From contig CAJFCJ010000020.1 in NCBI GenBank assembly GCA_904063045.1, positions 364,916 through 428,915 of the forward strand: DNA of 64,000 bases, read 5' to 3'. This stretch comes from Dimorphilus gyrociliatus (taxonomy: Eukaryota > Annelida > Polychaeta > Dinophilidae). Both the position numbers and the translations under genes were made by a program. Below the pieces are notes generated by a model. The model ran no database searches. It saw only the letters and a program-made list of their open reading frames with translations, and was not told the origin of the DNA. Below are positions 13,101-24,887 of this stretch, in pieces. Each line of letters starts with the position of its first letter. The stretch's first letter is position 1.

Positions 13101-15237
13101 CTGAAATATTAGAAACAATGGTTAATGACAAATGACTGAAATACAATAATATTTACTTCCGAACTATAATTGATAGGTTATTTATAAATATAACATAGCA
13201 TTTAGTAGCTATTAGTGTTTGATATTTAATAGATATTTCTTGGAATACTCGTTATCGTTCATATATTCATTGTTCATTCCCTGAACACAAAGCAACTAGT
13301 TGCAGTAATTAACCTTTCAATTAATATTTGACGCAGTCAATAACAATTATTGGCATATAATGGCACAATTTTAGGTATCATTTATACGAAAAGTAGAGTA
13401 ATATATGATTATTCTCTTCACTTTTATAATTTATGTATGGTATGAAAAATTATTGGATAACAGGTAAAAGGTTTTAAATATTATAATACGTATGATAAAC
13501 CAACTCGACTGAATTATCAACCGTATTGTTACAGCTAACATATTAGATTTTTAAGATAATACATTATCATAAATATAATATAATGCAGAAGTAGCGTCAG
13601 ATTAAAGGTTTAATAATCTGAAAATTAATCTCTATCCCAACCTATATGAAAAATTGAAAACAGAGATAAACTAATTTTTGTTTTAATGAAGTAGTGTCCA
13701 TTTTTATTATCTTCTTCCCCTTTACAATATTAGTTTATTTTTCTCTACTCGTTCTGTCTTCCCCTCTTTAATATTATTTTTCTTCTCTTATCAAGCAGAA
13801 AGCTTTTTTTTTCATCTTTTTAACATTTTATTTATAAATTAATTGGTTTTATATAAATTATAAATAACAGTTTTTTATAGTCTGATAAAAAAAGTGCCAT
13901 TCTTTCCCAAAGTGTTTATTGTCTATTCTTAAATGTATACATGAATGATTAAAAAGTCAATAAAATATAATCAATATCTATTTCACTCAAAGCCATATCT
14001 GATATTTTTTCCCAATATTGATAACACGGTATGTATACTTATTATTATGACAGGTTCATATATAATATAGAATTATATAAAAGTATATATACTGTATACA
14101 TGTATATAAATTTATATGTATATATATACTGTATATATATATATATATATAAAGATATATATAGTGTGTGTTTATACTGTATTTAATATATGGATTCTTA
14201 AGTAATAGTTAAACATATGTTTATTTATAATACATACAAAAGATATCTTTAGCCCTTGGGTAGCATAAAAATTGACTATGTCTGGAAAAACCCATCATTT
14301 TTATACTCTACTCTCTAAATGTATATAAAAAGGAAAACAATAAGGGTACTTAGCACATGCATTTACTCTCCAACACAAAAAAAATTAATTAATATTATTG
14401 AAATGTTCTAAGAAAACACCTTGCGCTGAAGGAGAATAGCAAATATACAGTATATGTAGATATTGTATATAATATGCATATAGGAACGTTTCTGTACCGT
14501 GGTCTTTGATTTCCAAAACAGTTAAAAAAAGGATAGTCTAGAAAATCTTTAGGTAATGGATCAGAGAGGAGAATACAAATTTTTCCTTTTAGAACAAAGT
14601 CTCACCTGATTTTGACCTTGAAAGCAAACGAAGCAAACAACCTCCTTTGTCGTCACCATGGAATCCCCTACCTCTATAGTAATGTATATACATGTAGAAG
14701 AGAGTGTATATATTATGTGCTATACATTGTGTATACGTTAATTTAATCGAGGTGGCATAAACCATAAACAATGATGATTCTTTTTGTCTCTTTATAGTCA
14801 AGGTCATTAATGGAATATGCAAAATATATGCTCTACATTCAGTCAATATAATATATATTAAATATGTAGGTCAACGATTAGAGCGTTAAGGCTTTCTTCT
14901 TAAATAAAATTAACTGAAAAACGATAAATCCGTAAAAAAGAGTAGTTTTTACATAAGAATTACTTAATTTAAAAATATTAATTTATTAATTATTTCTTTT
15001 AAAAAGAAAACATAGCTTACAAAATAGACATTTGTCATAAATGGATATCATTCCCATTGCTTGTAACAATCAATACCTTACATAACTATTAACTGATTGC
15101 AGGTAATACTTGGATGACTAAGAAAACAATAAGAAATGTTCAATGTCTTCGTATAAGTAAAATTTAAGAAAAGTAAATATATTTATATATCTTTTTTATA
15201 TCTCTTATTCTTCGTATTCATATTTTTTTCTTTTGTT
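10123..15237. other. Gene-poor AT-rich interval
   Basis: About 5.1 kb between the DUOX stop and the CYSTM1 homologue. It starts with the DUOX 3' UTR. I found no exon chain, RNA gene or transposon coding region. Short open stretches on both strands (for example 12137-12365, where both strands are open for about 73 codons) lack domain signatures. AT microsatellites and TATACTGTATA words are scattered through it. Confidence 0.55.
14086..14165. repeat. AT microsatellite with TACTGTA interruptions
   Basis: Alternating TA dinucleotides interrupted by CTG, so that the track reads TATATACTGTATATA on one strand and TATATACAGTATATA on the other. Similar tracks occur many times elsewhere in the window. 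Confidence 0.85.
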
Positions 15238-16008
15238 TCAAGCGTCCATTGCCAAGCAACAACATAAGGCTGCCCAACACCAGCTAAATAGTAAACAATC
15301 GGCTGCTGCTTGCTCATCAGCTGCTTTTCTAGCGGCCTCTTCATCTCTGACTATGTATCTATTAACAAAAAGGACGAATAATTCTCTTTCAATACACCCA
15401 CGCTTTGTCGTGTGTAATGTAATTGTCATAAAATAAACTATTCAGTGAAAAAAAAGTTAATAAATAGAATGTTTTTCATGCAGTTCGATGAAATACTTTT
15501 TAAAATTATCTACAGCTTCCTACAACATTACAATAATAGATTTATATAGAATAAAACGTTAACAAAGATCTATTTCTATATTGTATATATGCAAGAATAT
15601 GTTACAATTGAGATAATCTATTTCTAAATAGACTTTCAAAAGATAAACTTAAAAATATTCAGTATATTCAGGTAGATAATTGTTTAAAGATTAAAGATAA
15701 TTCACGATGATGAGGCAATATCTTGAAATAAATATTACTCGTATTAGAGATAAGAATTACTCTGGGAAAACTGCCTTTGAACATAATTTTACCAAAATGA
15801 AAATACTCCTTAAATAAGCTAATTAAACTTACACAGTTGTTGGTTCCTGTGGTCTTTGTAGATTTCCGTGTAGGTTGTAATTATGATGAGGGTAAGCTTG
15901 GTTGTATGGTGAATATACCGGCGCGTTTCCTTGTAAGGGCGGTGATGGATATTGGGGAGGGCTATAAGGTGGTGGATTGTCAGGTATAGGAGCTGAAGGG
16001 GTTGTCAT
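15238..16008 (-). CDS. CYSTM1: CYSTM1-like cysteine-rich tail-anchored protein
   Basis: Two exons on the minus strand: 16008..15833 and 15358..15238, joined at phase 2 across a GTAAGT...TTAATAG intron; 98 aa, against 97 for human CYSTM1. The N-terminal half is rich in Pro, Tyr and Gln (PPPYSPPQYPSPP), followed by the diagnostic junction QRPQEPTTVYIVRDEE and the CYSTM tail FSWCWAALCCCLAMDA. The family consists of small membrane proteins whose Cys-rich C-terminal segment inserts in the membrane and may be palmitoylated; a precise molecular role is not established. The splice join recreates TTVYIV, where human CYSTM1 has TTVYVV, which makes the model convincing. The second exon alone could be mistaken for noise. 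Confidence 0.9.
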
Positions 16009-17749
16009 CTAAATAAAAAGATGGTGGAAAACTATTTTTGAATAATAATATTTTCACTTCACGCAATTAAATATTCGTTTGAATAAAATAAATATAAATA
16101 TTGACATTCGTTTAGTAATTTTCCCCTTTTTCTTCTTTTTTCATTTTAAACATGTTTATAGATCTTCAAGATCATGTGTTAACATTTTATAAAGTATTCA
16201 TTATTCTATTATATAATTTTGAATAGTATTTATGATAAAAACAGATCATACGTAATGTGCGTCATAAAATTACCTTAAAAAATCAAAGTCATCGACTGGG
16301 ATTAACTATTACCGTAGCCGATAATCTAACGAGTAATATTTTTAGTAAAATAGAAAAAAACAAGCAAACACAAACCTTAATTTGTTTAATAATCCTCTTT
16401 ATATCAGAGTAAACTAGTTAATTTCTGTTTTGTTTTAAAAAAACCAACCAAAACAGCTGTTACTCAGAGCGGCAGATGGCGAATAATGTGGAACTTTAGC
16501 CCTTATAATGTTTATTGTCTCTGATAAGGTATCAATACGACTAATGAATCATTCCTGCTAAAATGGCATACAATTATTGATAAAAAAAAAACAAGATACG
16601 ATAAGGATTTCTTCTAAATTATTAAATGCAGTTGTAAGAAATATGAAGAAGTATACAATATAAAAATAAGGAGCAACTGCATTAAGAAGAATAAGAAACT
16701 TTATATACTGTATATATAAAAAAATAAGAGCAGAAGACAAAAAAAATTCTGTCTTGAACTCTTCTAGACAAAGAAAATATTCCATTTCATCAGATATATT
16801 TTCACTTTATTCGTGTATAAAAGCAATGAAAGGAAACTTTAAAAACTTTTCCGATATACAGTTTTATACAAGTATTGTATATATCATGTAGAAAACAAAT
16901 ATTTCAATATTAAACACGATTTGTTAACTTTTACATGCATTTTTTTGTTTACAATAATTAAAATTAAAATTAAAACACTAAGATTAAACAAATCCTTGAA
17001 TGTTGAATTAATCTGTGTATAAAGGATAATTAAAATTAGTCCAAATTTGAAAATAAGCATAAAAATACTTATTGTGGTGTTGTTGTGCTGTTTTTTTAAT
17101 GATTTCTAACATTTTTTTTAAGGTTTCAACTCTGTTTTTTTTTCTTTTTTCTGAAAAATTCATTGCTTGTAGATGGCGTTAATGAATATTTTATTAATTA
17201 CTGTTAAATCTGTCTTTATTAGTTAAAATGCAAGTATTGATATTTATATTTAACTTACTTTAACGAGTAACCTTTTAATTACTCGATAATAAGAATTTTA
17301 CAAATGTTAATACAAGCGAAAACTATCCGATATAAGAGTTTTCAGTTTGCAATAATATAAAAGGTAGAAAAAAAATCTGCCATCCGACTATTGTTGCTGT
17401 GGTGATGTAGAAGACACGAGGTGTCGCTTTGTCACAAACATATAAAGAGTGAATCCCTTCAACATTCTACGTTTACTCAGTTTTAACGGAAAACAGCAAA
17501 TTTTTTTATCTAAAAAAAGCCTAGCTTTTTATAGAGAGATAGTTTTTGTGATTTTTTTTGGCAAACCTGCAAAATACTCTACAAAGATTCAACAAAATAG
17601 TTTTTTAAATATTGTGAATGGACAATTAAAATAGAAGGAATTGAAATTACTGACGATTTTATTGTAAAAACAGAATAGCATATTTTCCTCTATCAATAAC
17701 AGTATATGATGCAGTTTTAGTACTAGTTTATAATTTGAAACTTCGTCAG
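16009..17749. other. Intergenic interval with two AGATGGCG words
   Basis: No coding signature was recognised. It holds the presumed CYSTM1 promoter side and the upstream part of the next plus-strand gene, whose first exon was not found and may lie here. The octamer AGATGGCG occurs at 16474-16481 and 17171-17178. A TA-rich TATACTGTATATA track lies near 16700. Confidence 0.5.
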
Positions 17750-20191
17750 CACGGCGTTTTTAGCAAGATTTAAGAAAAATGCGGTCGCTCCTTGGGACAC
17801 AGTTAGAGCCCTTCAAGATTTTAAACAGGTATTTCTCTGTTCCATATTTTTTCAAAAGGTTATAAATAAAAAACATCGTTCTATTATTCAATTAGAATAC
17901 TTGAGAAAAAATCTTATACAGAATATTCATTTAATGTAGTTTCAATACAGTTTTGCAGTAGAAATATAAATTATGTATCAAAAAATCTCATATACCTTTT
18001 GAAATTCAGTCAGTAAAATATCAAAGATTATATATATATAACATTTAAAGTAGCTACTTTATAGTAAGAGACAACTATCAAGATGATTTGCTTAATACAT
18101 ACATATAATATATATATATACATTATTTGTATATATTCGTATTGTTGTGCGTGTGTGTAATATTGTTTTTATTAAACTGTATTATAGGTAAATTACGGTT
18201 ATTTTTCCTCTACTATAGATATATTTAAATGCACAAATACTCAAGAAATATGTCGAGTATAGTAATATAATTGCAGTATATAATTCGAAATACCTTAGAA
18301 GCCTTCTAATAAATTAAATTAGCTATATTAGCTAGTCTTTCCTAAAACTTGGAATCTAAATTTTATATAAACCTTCGTATACGTTTACAATAGAAAACGT
18401 TATAAATATGTAAATCTATATATTTACATAGATATATTGTATGAACATAGTCTTTTATATTAAAAACTGAAAATTCAGATATATTAATTTTTTTGATAAG
18501 AAAAGAACTGAGAAAAAGGAAGGAATTGATCTGACGGTCAAATTAAAAATTTCGATTAATCTATACAATTATCTCAACATTAAATAAATAACTGTGCTGC
18601 AGAAATATCAATGAGAGCCATAGGCCTGATAATCGAACGCCCGTCTATAAAAGCAATTTTGTATCAATAACCAGCGACAGGTACAAGATTTAGTTTGGAT
18701 TATGTGTTTTCTAGACAATAGATATGTATATAAAAGCTTTTTGGAATGACATCGATCTTTGGATATAAAAAAATCCTGTATACAAGAAAGTATGTGTGCT
18801 GGAATCGAAATGATTGTCATCTATAAATTACTGTTAACCGTCTAAGGTTTTCATATAAAGCCCATGAAATGTATTATAGATTGTATATATGTTTAGTATA
18901 TATAACACAAAATATAATATGGAAACTTATTGATGTCCTTGATTATTATTTACTTTCAAAGGGGAAAAAGGGTGTTAAAATTTCTAATCAATTTTTTCCA
19001 CACAGGTAACAAAGACTTTATGCAATCAAACCGCTGCGCTTAATATGAGTCTGATGGGTGTCGAAAATTTGACGTCAACCATAGCCATGGAAAAAGTGCA
19101 CTCTAATAGAACTAAGTGCATTCAAACCTGTCAGCAGGCTCGAAAGCTTTTACCAGATTTAGGTTTAACAGAGATAGAGTAAGTTGTAAAGAAGCACCTC
19201 GCTTGTATGATGTGTATGTCAACAAATAGATATGTTTTATTTACTTATATGCTCTATAAATATTTCAATATATATATACTGCACTGTATTTAGTTTATAT
19301 ATACTTATGTAGTTTATGTATTTACAATGTATCAAACTAAAAAGACTATTCACCTTTCCTTACAGTCAAGATGAAAATGACACAGAGCAACTCACTTTAG
19401 CGTTAACAAAATTTGAAGATAATCTGGAATACTTACTCAAAGAATTTTCTATTGTTGTTTGTTTATCTACCGCCGTGCACAGAATAGGTATGTATTGTTT
19501 GTAATATTATACTGAGGAAATAATTAAATCTTATCTTCTATTTCTAAAAATCCAGAGCAAAATAGAGGTAAATTATCCGAAAATACTTTGGAGAAAAAAT
19601 TTGAAGCTGATGAAAATCTAAGAGATATTCAGCAATTAAAAGCCAAAGTACAAAGCGCCAAAACCGCTTTACATTGTCGACAGAAACCAGGTAAAGACTC
19701 TCTACAACATTCTTTTCTATATTTTACGATTTATCCTTATTTCCTTCTTTTGTAATACTCTTATACCTATCCCATATCTCCCCCTTTTACAATATCATTA
19801 CGTTCATATTATATATAATTCGGTTCCTTTTTCTCTCCTTCTACGCTTAATACCATCACATCACACTCTTTTTATGTTTTTTTTATCCTTTTTTCTAATT
19901 CTTCATCCTTTTTAAGTCTTTAAATGTCAAGCATCACATAGAAAAGGCGATTCTTTTTCTTTTCTTTTTTTTGGTTTCTATACCTATTTATCTAAATTTT
20001 TGTGTCTTTTTATTCTTTTTATTCTTTGTAGGTTACGTATTATACATAATTCTTTTTTTCGTACAGAAAATACAGATTTTCAGAGCGATGTGGATGCACC
20101 TTACAGGAAGCGCAATATAGGAAAATACGAGAGAAATCACATGTCTAGATCAAGAATATTTTGCTGTATGTGGAGGAGCGATTACATGTAA
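17750..20191 (+). CDS. Unrecognised helical protein, 5' end not found
   Basis: Five exons join in phase: 17750..17828, 19006..19178, 19366..19487, 19556..19690, 20067..20191 (TAA), giving at least 210 residues. There is no in-frame ATG in the first exon shown, and an AG acceptor precedes it at 17748-17749, so an upstream exon is missing. Protein features: a probable helical region with NAVAPWDTVRALQDFKQ and VTKTLCNQTAALNMSLMGV; heptad-like stretches (KVHSNRTKCIQTCQQARKLLP; LALTKFEDNLEYLLKEF); a hydrophobic SIVVCLSTAV; a basic segment ending in FCCMWRSDYM, whose cysteines could be lipidated. I do not recognise the family. It could be a cytosolic helical-bundle adaptor, but nothing shows this. 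It converges on the minus-strand gene at 20.3 kb. Confidence 0.7.
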
Positions 20192-20326
20192 CAACACCTT
20201 TTAGGAAATATATACCATATATATAAATATATACAGTGAAATAAATAGTATATATATATATATACTATATATACACAAAAAATATAATATTGAAAAAAAG
20301 CGAAAGGAAAGAAAAGTTCAGCTTTC

Positions 20327-20713
20327 TTAACTTGTTTTGAATCTACCGATTTTTCTTACTTTTATACAATCTTCTAAAGGCCCATTGAATAATCTCCTGT
20401 AATATTCTTCTAATTCTGTCTTACTTCTTATATAGCTATTATATTTTCTAAAAGAATGAAAGTCAGTTCGAGAAGTCCATTTTCGATTCTTCTTTAACTC
20501 TTCATCATTTTCTGATATACGTCTATCGTTTCTTCTTTTCTCTAACAAAATCCGTGCTCTGAATAATAGATCATCCTTTCTTCTTTCAAAATGAGATCGC
20601 CATTCTTCATATTGCAGCCTCTGGTTGTCTAATTTTATTTTCTGTTCGTCTAGTGTATCCTGTAAGTTTTCAACAGTCGATAAATCCGACTCGGATTTAG
20701 AGAATTCGTCCAT
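20327..20713 (-). CDS. Small coiled-coil protein, unknown
   Basis: Single open frame of 128 residues starting MDEFSKSESDLSTVE and ending KIGRFKTS. The middle is a charged coiled coil (LDEQKIKLDNQRLQYEEW; RRKDDLLFRARILLEKRR), with a basic C-terminal third containing EEYYRRLFNGPLE. Composition and heptad pattern resemble ciliary or centrosomal coiled-coil proteins such as the CCDC42 group, but no diagnostic motif is seen. It is tail to tail with the preceding gene, with about 135 bp between stops. An upstream exon cannot be excluded, although the ATG context is reasonable. Confidence 0.6.
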   Translation of the reverse strand: MDEFSKSESDLSTVENLQDTLDEQKIKLDNQRLQYEEWRSHFERRKDDLLFRARILLEKRRNDRRISENDEELKKNRKWTSRTDFHSFRKYNSYIRSKTELEEYYRRLFNGPLEDCIKVRKIGRFKTS

Positions 20714-21432
20714 TATCAAAGGAAATTGTATCTAAAATATTCTTATTGAAAGATAATCCTTTTTTAAATACATTCATATACAGAGTTTAAGATAAGACAA
20801 GAGAAAAGACTATCTAATCTCGGCTATCAAATAGATAGGAAATATTTTTGTTTGGCGAACGTCTGAGCTGCGGCGTTTCAAATCAATTTAACCAAGCTGA
20901 ACAAATTACTAGAAAAGCTATCGATAAAATTAAGCTGTAACGTAAACAGATTATTACTGAATTGAAAGGTAGGAGTGTAAAAAGATGAATGATTTACTGA
21001 AGAAAGTTTTTACTAAATATATTCCATTTTTATTCTTTATCTTTCTTATAAACGGAAACATTTTATTAATTTTCTAAAATATTCTATAATCTTTTCTTTC
21101 TTCCGTTTATTTTCCTCTTCTAATTAATTTTCCCCTAGTTGCTTTCAACCTATTAAAATTCCGGTAAGCGGTAGAGAGAAGACTGTTTTTCATTTGAAAA
21201 AAAATACAATAAAACTAACGAATGAGTAAGGTACACAATGCTTACTCTTTTTGCCAAGGATGCTAGACAAACAATGACCTGTTGTAGATTCTGATTCTCG
21301 TATAAGTCAACAGACTATTATGGTTAAAAAAAGAAATTAGAAATCAATAGTAGTGAATTAATGGCTGAATAATAATACAAAAAAGAAGAAATTATTACAA
21401 ATATGTTGTATATTATCTCATAAATAAATGAT
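20714..21432. other. Interval between coiled-coil and transgelin-like genes
   Basis: AT-rich. It contains the promoter side of the minus-strand coiled-coil gene and the 3' UTR of the transgelin-like gene. A short plus-strand open stretch near 20850-20940 (frame containing NQFNQAEQITRKAIDKIKL) looks protein-like but has no start, acceptor or partner exon that I can support. Confidence 0.45.
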
Positions 21433-22047
21433 TTAATAAATATACTGATTAGCTAGATGAAGAAGAACATGAATTAAACAAGGAATAATTAAGTATACTT
21501 CTACCATGAATAGCTCATAATCAGGTACACCAACCGATGTAGTTGTTTGGAGAAAATGACCAATTAATTCCATCTGCTTAAACGGCATATTTGCTTTTTC
21601 AATAACCTTCTCTGATATAATTTTTGGCTTAAAAGCATTAGCTAACCTTTTGAGGATACAATGTTTACTAAATACACTTATAAGCATAAAATATATTAAC
21701 AGGAGTAAGTACTCCCTTAAAAGATATTTATATACAAGTTTTTTCCTAACCTTGCCAAGATTCTTCCGTCTTTAAGTTGTCCGAACACGTCCGCCCTTTC
21801 TCCGCTAATCTTAAGGTCAACGCGCTGACCGGAAACATCAATACACGCTTTAATCCACTTCATACACCTTTCGGCAAGAACCTTATCGTATTTTGAATCA
21901 ATCTGTTGTTGAACAACAATAGAAAATCACCAGGAAAATTAAATAGTCTGTAACACTCTTTTTGACAAGAGAAAAGAGCCTTTTCTTTTTAGTAACCTTA
22001 GCAACTACTTCAGCATCTAATCCGCCTTTCTCTATTCTATTCGCCAT
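21433..22047 (-). CDS. Transgelin/calponin-type CH-domain protein, short
   Basis: Three minus-strand exons: 22047..21997, 21902..21751, 21646..21433; 138 aa. After MANRIEKGGLDAEVVAK comes a single type-3 calponin-homology domain: KYDKVLAERCMKWIKAC, GQLKDGRILARLANAFKP, and MPFKQMELIGHFLQ, which corresponds to the family's FKQMENI/V helix, followed by GVPDYELFMVEVYLIIP. Family members bind or bundle actin in contractile and cortical cytoskeleton. The frame stops directly after the last CH helix, so the calponin-like (CLIK) repeat and C-terminal tail of transgelins are missing (about 60 residues shorter than human transgelin). An unfound 3' exon using the GTATAC after VE is possible, but the open end aligns with the CH helix. 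It is divergent from the GPCR, 380 bp away. Confidence 0.85.
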
Positions 22048-22427
22048 AATATATTTTTTAAATTGCTAGATACGATAAAGATGCAGCCGTCTGAGAGACA
22101 CATGTAAAAGATTTAGAATTTTATACGTTTTGTTTTTTTAATGCAACAATAAATGAGAGGTGACGTGACTAATCACGATCGTGAGGGTATGATCCGAACT
22201 AGTCGCCATAAATTCCTTATAACGTAGACGATAGTTCGATCACGATTGCTTTCAATATATTAAAAGAGACGTCAATCAACTTCGCTTATCTTATCGATAT
22301 ACGTGACAAACTTTTCTTTTTCATTAATTAGCTAAATATTTATTCTTGGCGTTTTATCATTTAATATAAACAAAAGTTTCCAATAAGAACTGTATAAAAA
22401 GGCTCTTCTATCCTAATAAAGCTGAAA
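22048..22427. promoter_or_regulatory. Divergent promoter interval, transgelin-like / GPCR
   Basis: 380 bp separate the two start codons. On the plus strand TATAAAAA sits at 22393-22400, placing a start site near 22425 and leaving an extremely short GPCR 5' leader of a few bases. No TATA box was seen for the minus-strand gene. The middle contains a comparatively CG-bearing stretch (CACGATCGTGAG; a palindromic CGATCG core near 22179). Confidence 0.55.
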
Positions 22428-23229
22428 ATGTCTGTTATTCCACCACCGTCGTATTGTGCTAAAAGAGGTGATGAGGCACCTTGGCCAGGAGAAAAAGAAA
22501 GGGAAATTTTACAGAATATAACTAAGAATTTTGACTGTACTTTACCGGAATGTCAAAATCCTAGCTTACCTAACTGGGAAAAAGGTCTTAAAATAGCATT
22601 TTATATACCTGCAATGTTTCTTGCAGTGATTGGAAATTGGTTAGTACTGTTAATAGTCATAAAGAATAAGAAGATGAGAAATACTACTACTCTATACATA
22701 GTAAATTTAGCTATTAGTGATTTATTAATTGGTATGTTCGCAATGTGGATCCATCTTGGTGAAAATTTGTACAAGAAAAGCTTTTATCCCTTTGGTAGTT
22801 TTATCTGCAGAACTAATCAAGCCATTCAGAGTGCGTGCTTAGTTACTTTTTTCTTCTTTAACCTCCAATAGGTATTAGAAAGTTAATACGTAGTAGAGGT
22901 ACTCCTACTATATTTTTGCCCAAAACCACTAGGGTAATTATCAGATTACTAGTTCACGTTAAAAACGTAAATAGGATATATCTTATTTCATTATTAGAAG
23001 ACAATTTTCTTATTTAAAAACAAAATTGAAATAACATTGTAATGCATATATATTAGTCTTAATATATATATATATATATACAGTATACAGTATATATACA
23101 GTCTATATATACTGTATATTAGTATAAATGATATAATACTGTATTATTACTGTTTGAGTTTATATCTTTGGAATGAAAATAATTGGAGAGTACTATATAT
23201 ATAAATTACTTAAACATATGGAAAATTAG

Positions 23230-23281
<52 letters not shown>

Positions 23282-24887
23282 GAGAAAGAGAAACTGAAAT
23301 AGTTAGAGGAAGAGGAAGAGGGAGAGGGCGAAATAGATAGCGAAAAAGAAAAAGAGAACGATAGTCTTTTAATGAAATATTAACCTGTTTATTGTCTTTA
23401 CATACATCCCTCTATTCTTTTATTATTAAAATAGTTTTTATATTGTTTTTCAACCTTATAGTCACGGCTGTAACTGCAAGCGTATTTTTCCTTGTAATAA
23501 TATCTGTCGACCGTTTACTGGCCTTAGTTTTTCCATTGAAGAAACGTGTAACGAAATCACGCGCTACTTTCATCGTACCTGTTTGCTGGTTATTGTCCTT
23601 TTCTATCGCGATTCCAAATTGTATATATCGGCGTCTGAGAGAAACAAAATGGAAAAATGTTACACAAAAAATATGTCAGGAAGAATGGCCTAGATACGTA
23701 TACGAATGGAGAGACGGAGTATGCATTTATCATATGCCCGGAAGGCAGGTGGAATCTACTCGTTTCTAAAATTATATAATTCTTTTAAAGCCTATTTTGA
23801 AAAATTCAAACGATAAAAAGATTGCACTCATTTCCTTTCTTTTATCCAGGTCTACTTCATTTTACAACCTATTGTATTGTACTTTATACCCGTTGTTATT
23901 GTGATCTTTGCTTATGTACTTATAAGCACGTCCTTATGGAAGAGAAAGTGTCCAGGCGAACAAACAGATCAAATGGTTAAGATCCAATTAAAATCAAGAA
24001 AGAAGGTTGACTACTCTATTTGGGCAATTTCTTTGAATAACAAATTTAATTCAAATTACAATAAAACAGGTTGTAAAGATGATGATTTTTGTATTGGCCG
24101 TCTTTATTATTTGTTGGACAAGCCAGCAAGTTATTGTCTTATACGGAGCAGTAAACGCCAATAATATAGACCTAATGAGAAAGGCAGTATTCATTGAATA
24201 ATCGTTACTCTATTTTTCATGAAATTATGTAAATATTTTATTAAACTGTAATTGAAAAACAGATTCCATCTTGGTTAGCTGAATTTCTTGCCATTTATTT
24301 AGCCTATTTTAATAGCGCCCTTAATCCAGTTCTCTACGCTGGTTTAAATGAAAATTTTCAGGTATAAAAAAAAATTTACTGTAAATTTTAAAATCACAAA
24401 AATTGAAAGAAATTTCCCTTTTTTTACTTTTGTTTTTTTACACTTTTCTCTTTTTTTTATATTAATGAAATGAATAAGAAATTTTAACGTTTCTTCCAAA
24501 CTCTTATTACAGAAGGGTTTCTTTCATCTCTTTACTTGTGAAAATCGAAAAAGACGTCGAAGCGTTTTTCCAGGTTAGTAGGCCTAAATACTTTTGTATA
24601 TATAGACAAGCGTCGCGCACGCGTCAATATTCGATCGATTTCCTTCTTTTTTTTTACGTCGCTATAGTTACAGATCACTCGACATTTGTTTTCCTTAGAT
24701 AATTTTTTTTTCTTTTCAAACAGACGACGCTACATTAAAAAGAGTGCCGAAAAAAGCAAGTTCTTCTTCAACGAAAGGTACAACAGCCACTACCTTACAA
24801 TCATCAATGTCAAGTAGAGCGCCACCTATCGAAAATAAACTGACTTTTGCGCCATCTGACAGAATCGAAACGATAGCTGAAAAATAG
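22428..24887 (+). CDS. Class A neuropeptide-type GPCR (RFamide/NPFF-like)
   Basis: Seven exons: 22428..22830, 23462..23748, 23850..24005, 24070..24186, 24263..24361, 24513..24573, 24724..24887; 428 aa. All seven helices are present: TM1 GNWLVLLIV, TM2 NLAISDLLIG, TM3 from the disulphide Cys in FICRTNQ, TM4 CWLLSFSIAIP, ECL2 with CQEEWP, TM5 YFIPVVIVIFAY, TM6 FIICWTSQ, TM7 NSALNPVLY. The ECL2 and TM5 pattern resembles NPFF/RYamide-type peptide receptors, so an amidated peptide ligand is inferred, not shown. The exon 1 donor (A|GTGCGT) was chosen because it gives exactly 24 residues from Cys3.25 to Asp3.49. Unusual: DRL replaces DRY, and Ser replaces Pro6.50. The tail is Ser/Thr-rich with a basic KRRRS after helix 8 and a Cys (FTCENRK) suitable for palmitoylation. 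Confidence 0.93.
23234..23277 (+). repeat. (GA)n microsatellite in GPCR intron 1
   Basis: About 22 uninterrupted AG/GA dinucleotides, followed by purine-rich GGAGAAAGAGAAA and GAGGAAGAGGGAG runs to about 23345. It lies inside intron 1 of the GPCR, downstream of a TA/CTG track at about 23060-23120. Confidence 0.95.

Noticed and set aside
15233-15436. Plus-strand Ala/Ser-rich frame of 67 codons
   Set aside because: Antisense of the second CYSTM1 exon; the minus-strand reading matches a known family with correct splicing.
20840-20940. Short plus-strand frame with NQFNQAEQITRKAIDKIKL
   Set aside because: Only about 33 codons between stops, without convincing acceptor or upstream exon; also tested as a missing transgelin exon on the minus strand and not matching.
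22831-22871. Read-through of GPCR exon 1 to a stop
   Set aside because: Splicing at the GTGCGT after 22830 gives the exact TM3 spacing from Cys3.25 to the Asp-Arg pair, so the extension is intron.
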